From positions 11,262,325-11,326,324 of the forward strand of contig NC_133971.1 in the NCBI RefSeq assembly GCF_031877795.1: 64,000 bases of DNA, given 5' to 3'. Shown one piece after another: positions 49,079 through 62,140 of this stretch; the first letter of the stretch is position 1, and each line of letters starts with the position of its first letter. The notes beneath the pieces were generated by a model that ran no database searches, was not told the DNA's origin, and saw only the letters and a list, made by a program, of their open reading frames with translations. This DNA comes from Strix aluco (taxonomy: Eukaryota; Chordata; Aves; Strigiformes; Strigidae). Made by a program: the position numbers and the translations under genes.

Positions 49079-52000
49079 TGCATTACTATCACATTCTGTC
49101 ATCTGTCCCTTTATATATATTTTGTGTATGGTTATATATGTTTGGCTGAGGAAAAATTGTCATTACCTTTATTCCTGTGCAGCTGTAAATTATATTTTAA
49201 CCAATCTAACAAGTGATGAATAGTTAAGTAGACTATTACATTTCTTTGTTATGTATATAGGAAAATAGATGTATGTAGTATGGTTTTGGGCAAATAAGAA
49301 ATGTGTCCTTGTCTAGAGAGCTTGTAGTTTTAAATTAATGAAAATGTTTTTAAAGCTACAAACATTAAAATATCTTTAATCAAATGCTATTTTGTGGAAG
49401 CAGGTTTAATAATTTATCACTTTACATGAAAATTAATTTACCTGCTAGGCATTAATATTGTCAGTATTTATTAACAAAAGTTGTCTTGGGATGTAGCAGT
49501 TGTTTTACAGGAGTGATGTTCCATCCATGCAAATTATTTAAGAGGCTATTCCCATCCATTCTTCAAGCCATAGTCCACTTTCAGTATGGCTCATTAACTA
49601 GGTTGTAAGGTAAATGGAAACGTGCTGTCTTGCATACACTCCTACCTCCCAGTTTTTCCTTCTGGCTACAGATTTCACTCCCGACTTAAAACATGGCACC
49701 TTTATGTTTTGGATTTTTCACATCTCATTTGCAAAGGAAAGAAAAAATGCTCTTGGGAGGCAGGGGGAAAACTCTTGAAGACTCCTGTTCTTGGGCTTAT
49801 TCCATCACCAAATGTAAAAGATGTTAAACAATGTAACACCTATAGGACCACTGTGGGTATGTCTCATTCTTTCTATGCACCGTCATGAATTTCAGGCAAA
49901 GTTCTGCTGGTAATAACTTCTCAAGACTTCTCAGCGCTTTGTTGATAGGCAACTTTGCATGACCTTCACAAGCTTTGCTGCATTCAACATCTGTTTTAAT
50001 TCTGGGTCACACTACCTTTAAAAAAATGCTTCATTTAAAGTTTCAGACAGCATTATGTAAATATACTAAAAATACTAATGAAAGAGATTGTTATTTTCTG
50101 TTGGTGCAGCTCCTGATTGAGATAGTGGTTGGATGTATAAGGTACGTGTAAGCTTTGGTTATGGTGCCTGTTTCAAAAGAGTATCTACCTCTCTATGTGT
50201 CTCTCATCTTTATACAATCAGTGCATATGTAACATAAAGCCAGATTTTCCCACACACAGATAGTGGGAGTCATATCAAAATCGGTTTAAGTATCTTGTAT
50301 CTAAGACACATTGAGTCTTAAGCTTCTAAACCTGGAAGAAACTAAGAGGCATATTTTTAAGGATGTAGCAAACCTTAAAAATATCAGATATATAGTGAGC
50401 TTTTCAGCCTTTCTGTGCCTAACTTCTGTTTGATTTCTTTAGTATTTCTGATGTCAGAAGGCATCAGATTTGTTGGGGGTTTTGAAGAATCCTTCTGTCT
50501 GTAACACAAGGTACCTGAATGTATTTAGAAATCTAACCCTTATTTTTTCCTGTAACAGACCTTGTAAGTACTCACTACTTCTGACAATGTCCTGAGATTC
50601 AGGAATATCTGAGTACTCGGCATTGTTCATGGCCTTGTCTGTAGAATGGAGATAGAAATAAAGTTACAGACTATCTTGGGGGGGGCAGAAAATGCGTGAG
50701 GAGGAACCAGACAAGGTTCTCCTGACAGTGCCTAAAGAAACTGCTATGGAGAGAAAAGTGGTTTGTCTCTGAACCTGCCAATGCAATATCCTGCAGTTGC
50801 TAGAGGTGTACCTGTAGTAACACTACTCCGTGAACACAGATCCTTAAGTCATCTCACTGTTAAGTTAGATGCCACTTCCTCTGTAGTGCACACAGGACTG
50901 CATAGCTACAAGTATTCTCAGTTTGAATTGAAAACTCACTGTTGCTTTATATGCATGTGTATATATGTTAATATTTCATGGGAAGTAAGTAGAATTGAAT
51001 GTTCCTTTAATTAGTGTTAAGAGCCTGAAAATAGTTTGAAATAGAAAACCACAGTAAATTACTGTTTTTCTCATGCATTATGTACTTGTTACACAGTAAT
51101 AAAACTCAGTGGCTTCTGAATTGCAGAGTTGGATGGAAGGTGAAATGTTAAAAAAGGAAAATTTTTGTGACAGCTCCTGTCTTCTTTCAAACTATTTCTA
51201 GCATTTCCATAATTATCTGTTTTGACAACCTCCTTGTCAAGGGAGGCACAATATACTTCAGTGAGTTGTAATAAGCATAAGGTTTCAACGATTGTTTTTC
51301 CCTCCCCCCCACTCCAAATAATTACATTGAAATTACATTCTGTTTGGTTGCCACAATGCATACCCACTTCTCCCATTTATTTGATCACAAGTACTATTTA
51401 TGTGAGAGATTGTGTGATCAAAACTAGCTTCAGCCATGCAGATTAGTTTACACAGAATTCACAGTCCTTTAACCAGAATGGGATGCAGTTTAAAGAAATT
51501 CTTTGTTTGACACTGTTGGGATTGCACGTTATAGTTTTACTTTGATCTTCTTTCACAGATGCTTCAGTCAAGAAGTTTTAAAATGAGAACTCTGTCATGG
51601 GATTGTGCATTCTTGCATAGAGAACAGGGCTTAGCAAATGAGTATTTTACTCCTGAAGCCACAAAAAGCTGCAGAGTATGACTTACAGTTCTGGGAAATG
51701 CTATTAAAAAAAACACAGGGATAAGCAGCTCTCTGAGTGAAATATTTTCCACCATTGTTGTCCAGGATCACAACCAGGATTGAAAATGTGGGACATATTC
51801 AAATTACTTGACTTGCACTAAGTTATGCATGATTCCAGAGAGGATTATTACTCAGTGTGAAGGGCACTAAAATTTGACAGTATAAAGATCTAAACTACAA
51901 AGGTCTAAATATCTAAATAGAAGGCATTGGTCAAAGAAGTCACTCAAAAAATTTTTTTTCAAAATTGAGAGCTTGAGAACTTTTAAAAATTGATATCTTT

Positions 52001-55000
52001 TAGCGTTTTTCCCTCTTATTCCCTTCAACTTTCTCCTCGGATTTGAAACACGGGTGCTTGTCAGCCTCCACAGAAGAGTATTGAGGCACCAGTTTGTCCC
52101 ATTACTTCCAGTTTGCCTATGCTGCAGATCCTAGGGCTGTAGGGGAGAGAGCTGCTGCCGCTCTGCTACTCCTCTGCATGTGGGAGGGAGTGCATGAAGC
52201 ACTGGCTCTGTCTTCTAATTCACTGTCAGCACAGCTGAACGGGGGTGGAGGGAGAAGAAACGTGTACCAGGAAATGGGCTGGTACAGATTACATCATATG
52301 TAGAGTAAGGGGAAAGCAAGGACCCAACTGGGATGAGTCACAGCTATAGTTCCTTGTTTGCTCTGTGGGCATCAAGGCCTCAAGCATTGCCCTTTATTCA
52401 GGGCAGAGTGCAGTGGTGCCCAGCTAGTTTGTGATTTTTGCTGCTTCTACACAGTTTCATCTCTGATCTTGAATGTATATGTAGTTCTGTACAAAAATCT
52501 TTGCAGTATTATAAAAATAATTCAGGCACAGCCCCCTACTGACTCCATGTGTTGCCAACATGCTTTACATTCCAGTGTCTGCCCCTTTCCTCTTCCTTTT
52601 GTGTCTCATTACATGTTCTTGCCAAATACATGTGTGCTACACTGTGGTGCCCTAGAGACTGTCAGCTCATGCCAGAGATTCTGCAGTGCAGAAGTAGCAA
52701 TATAGTAATTTAGTAGTAGTTAACATTGCTTCACTGTAGATTTGATTTAAACAAAAATTACTGAGAGTTAGAATAGTATTTAACTGATTTAGCTTGGTAG
52801 TAACTGTGGTTCTAGCACTGCATTTAAAACTAAACATTGGGCTGTCATCAAAGCACATATTTATACATAGATTTGTAATCAATATATTGGTTTGACACTT
52901 ACACATTAATTGTGGAGTGCTTTAAACCTTAATTGCAGTTTTTGTGCTGTTCCTGATTGATTCCAAAGAATTAGTGAACCTCTCATTTACAGGATTAGGA
53001 ACCCAGAATGCACAAACAGCCTTCATCTGGAATGAACTATAACAGATGATCCTAAGGAGTTACCTTTCCCTTACAATAGAGTGGTAGTCAACATTGCCCA
53101 TTTCAAAAATCTTTAGTACTATTAGAGGTCCATTTCTGTATCTGCTTGTGTTTAATGGGTGGTTGCAGGTTGCAAGCAAAAATAACTGTTCTAAAACAGC
53201 AGCTATGTTAGTTTAGTAGTTTGTTTGGATAATTTATCTGATTTATGTTCAAGGGTCAAAAAACCTGTTCTACAAAGCCTAGAGAATGACAGGTGCCATA
53301 AATTGTGATGTATTCAACAAAGATCATTCAGATCTGTTTACTTTTGAATGATGCAGGGTGCATCCTTCTAAAAAATGACATCGAGTACATGGAACACAGT
53401 CCATATTTTAAAATTGCAACTGATCAGAGATTTGCTCAAAAGCTACACCTACACCTGAATAAAGCAAATCTTACATTGATTTGACTAATATTGACTGTTG
53501 ATTGACCAAAGATATTTAGCACATATGAGCAGTCAGTTGGCTTGGTGTTTGATTTAAATAAGTATTTTAGGAAAGCCAGATACACCTTTCTATTTCAAAC
53601 TGCTCCTCTGTTTTTGCCTTGCACTGACACAGCCCTTCATTTACCACATTATTTCTTACTCCCGACTTGTCACTGCTGAGCTCATGCCCAGTTGCTGAGT
53701 TAACAAGACCTGCCCTGGATCAAAACATTCAGTGCTTCCCAGTGGTGGGGTCCTCTCACTGCCTCCTACTCTTGAAATATGATGTAATATCCAATTATTT
53801 TGTTTTGCCTATTTAACTTGTCAAACTGGAAAATGGAGTTTAGTTATCCAGTTTGGCAATGTTGTAAAAACAGGTGAATTGTCTTAATTTCTAGCACTTT
53901 GCTGGACTTTTAGTTAATTTGTCAGTGAAGAAAATATTCTGGCATGTTAAATTGTCTTATAACAATCAACTTTTTAAATGCTGTTCCAAAACAGATTTTT
54001 TTCCTTTCCATTTATAATTTTTTAAAGGTTTGCTAACTTGTATGTATGAATTTTTAACAGGCAGAGATCAAAGTTCAAGTTCATTCGTGATTTAATATAA
54101 AATATTCAAACTATACACAAAAAATGCAAGTATTCTATGAATACGTAGTGTCTGTACAGTTCAAACATTAGTTTGAAGCAAGAACATTAATCTGCCCAGA
54201 TATTTCTCAGTTCTGGCATCAAATAGCTATTGAAATCAAGAGAAATCATGACTATTTCAACATACGTAATTAAGATAACTTAGGAAGTTGGAATAGTTTC
54301 TAAGACAACATGAAGCTCTTCATTTTTAATTTAATTGAAATACAAACTCATCTGAAATGAAATGGGACATCTTGCTCAAAATTAATAATACATAAACCCT
54401 TTGTATTTATAGGTTTGGATATAGTGTCTTTAGAAAATCATCTGGAAAGAACAAAACCAAAACAAGTACTAGTCTGTTAACCTTTAAACAATCCCTCTTG
54501 GACATTGTTACATTGGTACTGTATGTCTAGCCACCTGCATCCTTAGAGCTACTTGTTCACAAGTTTGGGTTGCCCTTTGCCTTCAGGAGATTGAAAATGC
54601 TTCATGAGAGGCAAGTGGTGTTATAACCGATGGCTGGCTTGAGGACTGAGAGGGAAACAGTAAGGAAGTAAGAGGAAGGGAAGGAGGAGTTCCTCAGGTT
54701 GTGGAGTTCAGGAGGTGCTGTGAGATAGAAAAGATTAAGTACAAACATTTGCCTGTGGAAAAGACTAGCAAGAATGGTTCAATAAAGGCTAGGCACTGCT
54801 GAGCAAGACGCCAGCTGAAGGAATAAGCAAGTCTAGAGAAACCTCTTTTCCATGTATGGCATTTTCCTGCCAGAAGGAACTAATTTTATTTATTCTGTAA
54901 GGCTACTAGTTTATTCAGAAAAGAGAAAGCACTGACAATAAGAGATCCTTTAAGAGTGAAAGAACACTCCATTCCAAATCTTCAGCCTACAAAGCAGGTC

Positions 55001-57425
55001 TTCCAGTACAGCCTGGTAGGCATTGAAAATCCTCTGTCTGGAGACAAACTTCTAGATATTTTTCCTTCTATGGAGTAGAGGTGAATACAGTTTCCAAGCA
55101 GCAGAGGATGACTGGCCAGAGTTAAGTATGATCTTTAAACAAAAATATGGTTTGCGAGAAAAGCGGAAATTTCATACTGGTGGCATGAAATACAGCCTGA
55201 TCCCATTTGCAGCAATGCACTTGGAAGGCAGCAACATGTCTTGAGCTGCGTTGCCCCAGTGAACAGGCCATCTTTCATTCTTTGTTCATGCAGCTGTTAC
55301 CACTACTAAGATGTCAGAATATGCAGAAGTCATCAGTTTCTGGATGAAAAGCAGCTGCCTCAAACTCCACATAAGGACACGCTGGCATTTCCTTAATAAT
55401 AATATTAGGTTCTTCAAAAAAACCTTAGAGATCACTTTCTTAAACCCTGCCTTTCTAAGGAGGGAAGGCAAGCAGCTCCAATCATCAGAAGGATTAAAAA
55501 CATCATAGTGCTTACAACAAGTTGTTAGCTGCAGTGAGTAAAATTTCTTGTTTTATATTCCACCTAAAAGTAAACTATAGAACATGTAGTTGGACATAGT
55601 TCTTGCCACATCATGTGTGTCTTGTTCCAAATGCTGGGAGCTGATGCATTTCAAGGTGAACATCTACATGTAAGGATTTCAACTGCTATAAAACATGGCT
55701 GGATGTCTTCAGGAATTTTTCATTTTTTAGTTTTGCAGCATAATCCAAATCCTTAGATTTCTCTTCTAATAAAACTGATGAAGGGCATGTCTGATACTTT
55801 TTATATGCCTTGTGACTCCTGAGAACTGTGGGTTCAGAGGGCTTATGTCATTTATTTGTATAAAGAGAGTGTTGGAAGAACAAGCTAACCCTTAGAAAAC
55901 TGTAGTTACCAGGTAGTTACCATGTTCTCTGTGTTGGATAGAATGATTTTGCATTTCTCCTAAAGGTCAGAGCACATTACATATTTATGTTCTTATGTAT
56001 TTCAGCAGAAAACTTAAATGGTATGCTTTGGGGGGCAGTTTATAGTGAAGCCTGCCATTTTATGAAATACTTCAATTCATCTTGGAGGAGGAGAGAAGAT
56101 AAATGTTTTGAACCTGCCAATGTAATTAAAAAAAATAATAATACTTTTAGCTCCTCACTGTTTACAGTGTATCAAATAGTAAAGGATTGGGTAGCAAGGG
56201 AGCGTCAAAGTGAAAATGTAGCTGTGTGCAGGTGAGTTGGTAGAGCCTGTGGTACCATGCAGATTTACGAACATGGGTAGAAGAACCCAGCAGATGTCGG
56301 CTTCTCCACCACTGATCAGCAGGTGATAGGAAGCCCTGTAGAACCAGGAGGGTGTCTGGGGGGGTACCTTTCTAAGGCTCACTGTATTTAATTGCAGTGA
56401 GCCACACAGCTAAACTGAAGTCAGATTTGGAAGATTAGTTATAAAGATCCTGCACATTCCTAGTGTGTTTTAAGGATAATTCCTTCTGTAAATATGCATG
56501 CAATAGTTTTATTAAAATTTGCATCTTGAACCAAGTTGATTACCCCTTCGAATTTGGAACTATTTGGATCTTTTATTCCACTGCCTGTAATGGCAGGGAA
56601 ACTTCAGTCTTGTAACTGCTTCAAACTGCAGTGGCTATAGTAATTGAACCAATTGTACTTAGAAATACAATCACTGTGTTTAAAAAAAAGAAGTATATGT
56701 TCTAGTGAGAATTGAGAATGAAGTATTTGTTGGTGATAATATTAGAAACAGGAAGAGCTCAGTGCCTGTGAGAGAATTCCATGGAACAAATTTGCCAGTA
56801 TCAAGACAAGATGTTTATGCTAAGAAAATTTGTCTATTTGACCCAACTTTTCTAATGTGCCAGTTGGCACAAGATTCCAGATTCATGTATTTTTTAATTT
56901 GAGCACAGGAACCCTGATGTACATGTGGTGTACATGTTAGTGGCATGAATTTAATGCATAAAATGGATGCATGCAGATACTTTGAACTTGAAAAATTTTT
57001 GACCTGGTGTGGATTGTATAGAAGATTCTGAACAAGTTACTGCAGTTTTTTTTCTGAGTTTGCTAATGAGGATCTTTTCTCATGCTTTTTTCACAATCGA
57101 CATCGTTATTTTACTAGATCACAACTATACTTTGGCTAGTGAAAACTGATTAAAAGAGCCTTACTTGCTTCTGAAAAACAGATGATAGTTATACATCAAC
57201 ATTTAAAATGGACTTGGAGCATTTGGAATTTAGTTACAGCTGCTGTTAGCTAAGATAACTTTGTTAAAGTAATCACTGGAAAAGATTTGAAGTTAGTAAG
57301 TAGCTGTTCACAGTAAGTGAATTACATTCATATTTTAAAAAATCATTTCATGCAGTTTTAGCGGACTATGATGCAGTCCGTCTTTATATATCACAAAGGT
57401 ATATGACCTTGTTTGTTAGTAGTGG

Positions 57426-57518
57426 GGTAATACAAGCACCATAGGAGTAATTCCCTTGAAATCAGTGAGGCCATGGTAGATTTATACAGGCATGTGGTAA
57501 ACAAGGACAGAATTGAGA
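57426..57518. repeat. Probable ancient amniote interspersed repeat
   Basis: The block GGAGTAATTCCCTTGAAATC followed by AGTGAGGCCATGG and TAGATTTATACAGG resembles a very old, partly self-complementary repeat common in reptiles and birds (GGAGTAACTCCATTGAAGTC type). The match is from memory and by eye, so the family is not named. Confidence 0.45.
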
Positions 57519-59486
57519 GATGTTATAATGAGGTTTTGCTATACTGACTGTTGAAAATTTGACCTTGTTACACTTCATAAAATTTCTGTTTGAGTATGGG
57601 CGAATTTTCTCCCTCCCCCCATGCAGTTTGCAGAGTTGTTTTTGTACTGCTTGTGTATTTTCATACTATAGGTATGTAAAGTGTTTTGCCCCTGCTCTGT
57701 GCATTTGTGAATTTAAGTATAGAGGCAAACTACGGACTAAGAAAAAGGTGTTAGTTTTCGTGATATCTCTAAGATAAGGTTTTCTTTAAATACTGCCTGT
57801 TTAAATGTTCTTAAATGTCCACATGCTTGCTAGGTCAACTCTTGGCCAATACCATGTGTATTCTAATGCAATTCCTAAAATAATGTCATGGTCTTCTGCT
57901 CAGAGAGAAGAGTACTGTTTTTTCCTTAGCCCTTCCATATACTTGTAATCTGGAGAAAGTGTTCAGGCTTTTTCCTCCTGTATCCCAGTCTAAATGTGGA
58001 TATTAGCTGCTTCCTTGTTACATGGTGTTGGCTACAGTTAAGTTCTATGTGGGTTCAAAGTGTTACAAAAATTCCTATCACCTTTGTGTTTCTAATACTC
58101 TTCACTATCTGCCCTAACAAAAGCACAGAGGAGTCTTGTTAGCAGAATTTTCAAATCATCCTTCTAACAGAAAACATACGCTAACAGATAAAAAACAAAC
58201 CAGTATTTTTCAGGACTTTTTGTGTTTACTTTGGGAGTTCTTTGTGTCTTCCTCTGAACAAGATGGCAAGGTCTACTAACAGCTTGTTTTCTGTTACACC
58301 TGTGGACAAGCCAGTAATTGCACTTGCTTCAACTAACAACCTCAGCATTTGTCAGTGAAAGCAGCCCAATCCCAGTTCAGTCACCTTTCTTAGTGAATTT
58401 CCAGCTTTAACCTGTACGCCCCACCATGTTTCAGTACAGAGCTTCATGAAGTTGAAACAGCAAGCTAGCTGTACGAGCCGTCTCTGAATACACATCCCGG
58501 CTGGGGTTTTTGGCCTTGCAGCAGGATCATGCATCAGATAGTTGCTTCAGTTTATCAGGGGTAGAGGTAAACCTCTAAAAGTGGATCACTTTTATTTGTA
58601 TTTTCTACCTGTGCAGAGGCAGTAGGTAAGATTTTACACCTGTTATGAATGCAGTACATCTAGTTTAGCTAATACACCTGCTAGACATCTAGAATTAACA
58701 TACAGCTCACCTAAGCAGTGTTGTGCTTAGTGTGCTTATCGCAGTACCCAGTTGACCTTCGCTGGCCAGGCAGTCATCAGCTGCAGATGTGTTGGCCTCC
58801 CTTGCTTCTTGGACCATGCTGGTCCTTGGCCTTACTGAGCTGTCTTCCCGTCTGGGGCAAGCTTTCCCTTGGATTTTTATGCTTCCCCCACCCCCTCCAA
58901 TGTTTTTTCTCCTGAATTGCTAGTACCATCTCAGTAGTTTCAGTTCTGCCCTACTTTTTTTTTTTTTTTGGTTACTATTTTATTATTTTTTAATCTTGCA
59001 TGGCTTCGGCTTATGTACTAGCAAAGTCAAGGTTGCACATCTTGTTTCTCCCCAAACTGTACCCTGGGGCACAGATACCTAACGTCACAGGCATTGTGAG
59101 TTACAGCAAGAGATGCAAGTGATAAATAGCTATATAGTAGCATGTCCTACGTAAAAAACAATATAAAATGTAGCCTTATTTTTAGTGCATTTTCACATTT
59201 CTTGATGACTGTATTTGATTTTTCTTTTTTGATCCAACAGGATAGTGAAACTGAAACACCACAATGTAGTTTTGCTTCAACATGATCAAAACATTAAGAA
59301 TATTCTAAACTAGGGCTGAAACTGGAGATGGAAAAACAATCTTGCCACATTTTATTTTACCTACATACCTGAAAATTTGGATAGTAAAATTAAGAAAAAA
59401 CAGTAAATGTTTAAAATGTTTTATTTCAACATTGCATATTGCATTTACTTCTGATTTATCTAATTATCTTTCTATTGTATTCTTAG

Positions 59487-59744
59487 GAGATTCTTAAGAA
59501 TGAAAATTATAGAGAAGAAATGAAACAGAAAATCAAAGATGTATCTGAAAAGGATAAGCTGCTTCAGGCCAAGGAATACAAGGAGGGACTTGTTGCTGAA
59601 CCAGCTCATACTCATGTTAAAGGCCACGCATCTGCTCCTTACTACGGCAAGAAAGAGCCTTCACAAGATCCAATGAGCACTGCAAATACCTTTCAGCCAG
59701 GCTCCTGGATGCCACCAGGCAGTGGTAGTAATCATAATAAATAA
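59487..59744 (+). CDS. NDUFAF2: NDUFAF2 coding exon 4 (C-terminus and stop)
   Basis: This last coding exon has 85 codons plus TAA. It opens with EILKNENYREE, then a charged, probably helical Lys/Glu-rich stretch (about residues 10-45 of the exon). It ends with the family hallmarks KGHASAPYYGKKEPS and TFQPGSWMP, which are nearly identical to human NDUFAF2. Exons 2-4 give about 129 residues; with the usual 42 from exon 1 the protein would be about 171, against 169 in human, so it is full length and intact. The frame joins exon 3 in phase 0. The protein works in the mitochondrial matrix as a complex I assembly chaperone, and loss of the human gene causes complex I deficiency. The stop codon is part of AATAAATAAA, so two overlapping poly(A)-type hexamers sit on the final Asn-Lys-stop. 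Confidence 0.97.
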   Translation, partial: EILKNENYREEMKQKIKDVSEKDKLLQAKEYKEGLVAEPAHTHVKGHASAPYYGKKEPSQDPMSTANTFQPGSWMPPGSGSNHNK

Positions 59745-59850
59745 ACGTTTGTAATGTGCAGCTATTGCTAATGGATAAATATTCTAACAGACAACACAAA
59801 CAGCTGTTATATACGTGTACAATAAAGCAATATTAAAGCAGTTTGATTTA
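59745..59850 (+). terminator. NDUFAF2: NDUFAF2 3'UTR and poly(A) signal
   Basis: A canonical AATAAA lies at 59,821-59,826, about 80 nt after the stop, and would place cleavage near 59,840-59,850. Two further overlapping AATAAA hexamers at 59,736-59,745 straddle the stop codon itself. Later AATAAA copies near 60,074 and 60,571 could give longer 3'UTRs that would reach the convergent SMIM15 transcript. Confidence 0.65.
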
Positions 59851-60589
59851 TTTTTGCAGAACTGTTCAAATAGGTTTAATCAGAACAAATTACTAAAATG
59901 TTTGGGTTTATTGAAAAACAGGACATGTTACTAAGTAAGTTTGTTTTCGACAGTCTTTCATCAGTTACTCTTGAAATCATAGGTGGAAGGTTTTCTAGCT
60001 AACTTAATTTTCTTAGATAATTCTAAATTGTTTTTTACTTGAAAAGTCATTTACTTTTACATTGTGTTTGATGAATAAATTTTAGTTAATCAGTACCCTT
60101 AAATTTTCCCAAACCTAGGTGTCAGTTTAAGATAATTCTTCAGAGTGCTTGTTAAGTCCCTTGGCAGTGCCAGTGTGCTTTTCTCTGGCAAGTGGATGGA
60201 AAAGTTGATTTCATTAACAGGAATCACAGGAAACACTACACTGACTACACACTGTATTAACCTTGGAGACATTCTTCTTAGATTTAAGAAAACAACCAAC
60301 ATATTTGAATTATTTGATTTGCAGCCAGCAGTATGCACAGGATAAATCTGTTCAACTACGGATAACTACTATAAGAGAGGTTAGAAGCACTTGGTAAAGC
60401 TGCTGAAAAATAACACAGGGTTTGGGACAAGGGACTGTATTAAAAAAAAAAAAATTATTTCTAGTGCACGTGGGGACTTCCCTAAATTATTAGATATATT
60501 TGGCCATAGTTTAGATACATAGAATGTGCAGATTATTTGCTTAGAGATGATGTTTGAGAACCTAAAGTCAAAATAAAGACCACACAACT
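59851..60589. other. Intergenic spacer between convergent NDUFAF2 and SMIM15
   Basis: About 740 bp of A+T-rich DNA separates the two inferred 3' ends. Short open frames on either strand show no protein similarity I recognise. A 13-base A run lies near 60,440. It may be transcribed as an extended 3'UTR of either gene. Confidence 0.6.
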
Positions 60590-62140
60590 TTTTGAAAAAA
60601 AGTATCAAATTTATTTATGCAGTGCATCCTTCATCAGTTCTCCTCCGTGTGTTTTAAGCTATGTAGGTATCAAAGGTGGAACACATAACACATTTGACAA
60701 CACTTGATACAAAAGGTGGAGACTTAATCCCATGTATTTATAAAATGCCAAAATGTCGTATTCTAATAACCTTGCTTTGACCAACAAAATTGAAAGGGGA
60801 TCAACAATACTTCACATTTACTGTAATTCATCCCCACTTCTAATCCTCCTTGGTGCCAGGCAGCTCCATAGGTCTCCTCATGTGAACAATGGTATTATTT
60901 CAAGGTTTTATTTTTAAATGTAATAAAGGACTAGTTGCTAGAAAGCATAACTCTGTGCTGCTGTTTAGAAATACGCTAAGTCTAAAAACTTAATGACTGG
61001 CACTAGCTGTTTAGAACTAGACTATTAATAAAAATTAGACTTTGAAACAAAGTAATCACTTCTGTTAGAAAAACATGAATTTTGGCATATTTACAACACA
61101 AACCCCACTTGGACTTTTTCCAGTATGACAGCATTTTGCAACCTGGAAGGCAGCAGAGTTTCAAGGGCCATGAAAACAAAGATCCCACCTAAAGCCAGAA
61201 GGTCCTAAATCAAAGGTAGCCAGAAGGTAGCAAGTAGGAAGAACTACGGTTACCAGGGTGCACATCCTCCTCCAGTACTCTCCCACAAACAGACCTGCTA
61301 TAGGTCACCAGGACACAGAACACTAGGCCACCTGGACCTTTGTTCTCACCCCATTTATGGCTATTCTTTGAGGCATAAAAAGTTTCTGAAGGTAGAAACA
61401 AATTAGTTATAGGTGGAGTGTTTGGGTGATCATTAGGGAAAGCCAAACCACATGATAGTGCATAGAACATGAGTGGTGTAAGACAAATGAAGTTAGTAAG
61501 AACAAGCAGTCAAGTTTCCTACAGTTTGGGCTGAGTTTAAAGACTCTTGATGGCTGGTAGTTCAAGAAACAAAAAGCTATGGTAGGTTCTTTTTGCAGAC
61601 AAGCCCCCCTCAAAGACACTACAGCAGCCCCTATGGGCACACAGCTGAATGAACCGCAGGGCCACATCCAGCATCTTTAAAGGAAGTCAGTAAGGTATGC
61701 TACCCAACTCCGAAGCTAGCTTAACTACAGCTCTGCTGAAGGTATACCCAAACTTGCCTTTCTGTCATATAGTTTACCATTCACATCTTCCCCATAATTT
61801 CACAATTTTAAGACACTTGTTAAGTCATATCTCAGCTAAGGAAAAAAAAAAAAATCTAGCTCCAGAGCCACCCAACAGGTTAATTTTTTTAATTTAACAT
61901 GCAAATTCAGAAAAGCAACCTGCACTAGGACACAAGTAGTAGATTAAATGACTTGCAACGAGTCACTTGGACAAACTTTAACACAAATCATCTCAGCAGA
62001 AAAAATACACTGAAGGGATTAAATTCCATACTTCAAGAAATAACAGGATCAAGTATCAAAGGACAGTTAAAACATGAAACGTACAAGTGTTTAATTTAAA
62101 AAGTGGATTCTTTGCACAAGGAAGGCCTTTCTTTGCCCAT
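60590..62140 (-). other. SMIM15: SMIM15 3'UTR with poly(A) signal
   Basis: On the minus strand, AATAAA occurs at 60,615-60,610. It is followed about 20-35 nt later by a GU-rich stretch (GTTGTGTGGTC), a textbook cleavage context, so the transcript likely ends near 60,590. This gives a 3'UTR of about 1.55 kb for a 225-nt CDS. Another minus-strand AATAAA near 60,911-60,906 is a possible shorter end. No other gene is seen here; open frames of 60-86 codons are unremarkable. Confidence 0.6.

Larger units (their letters stand above)
45634..59486 (+). other. NDUFAF2: NDUFAF2 intron 3 (13,853 bp)
   Basis: This intron runs from donor GTGAGAGA to acceptor TTGTATTCTTAG at 59,486, phase 0. It is A+T-rich and unusual for this window in having no recognisable CR1 or LTR insertion. 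It holds a 23-bp tandem duplication near 45,859-45,897, an AT/AC microsatellite near 49,003-49,078, an exon-like island at 48,078-48,357 and a short ancient repeat at 57,426-57,518. I recognise nothing else in it. Confidence 0.88.
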
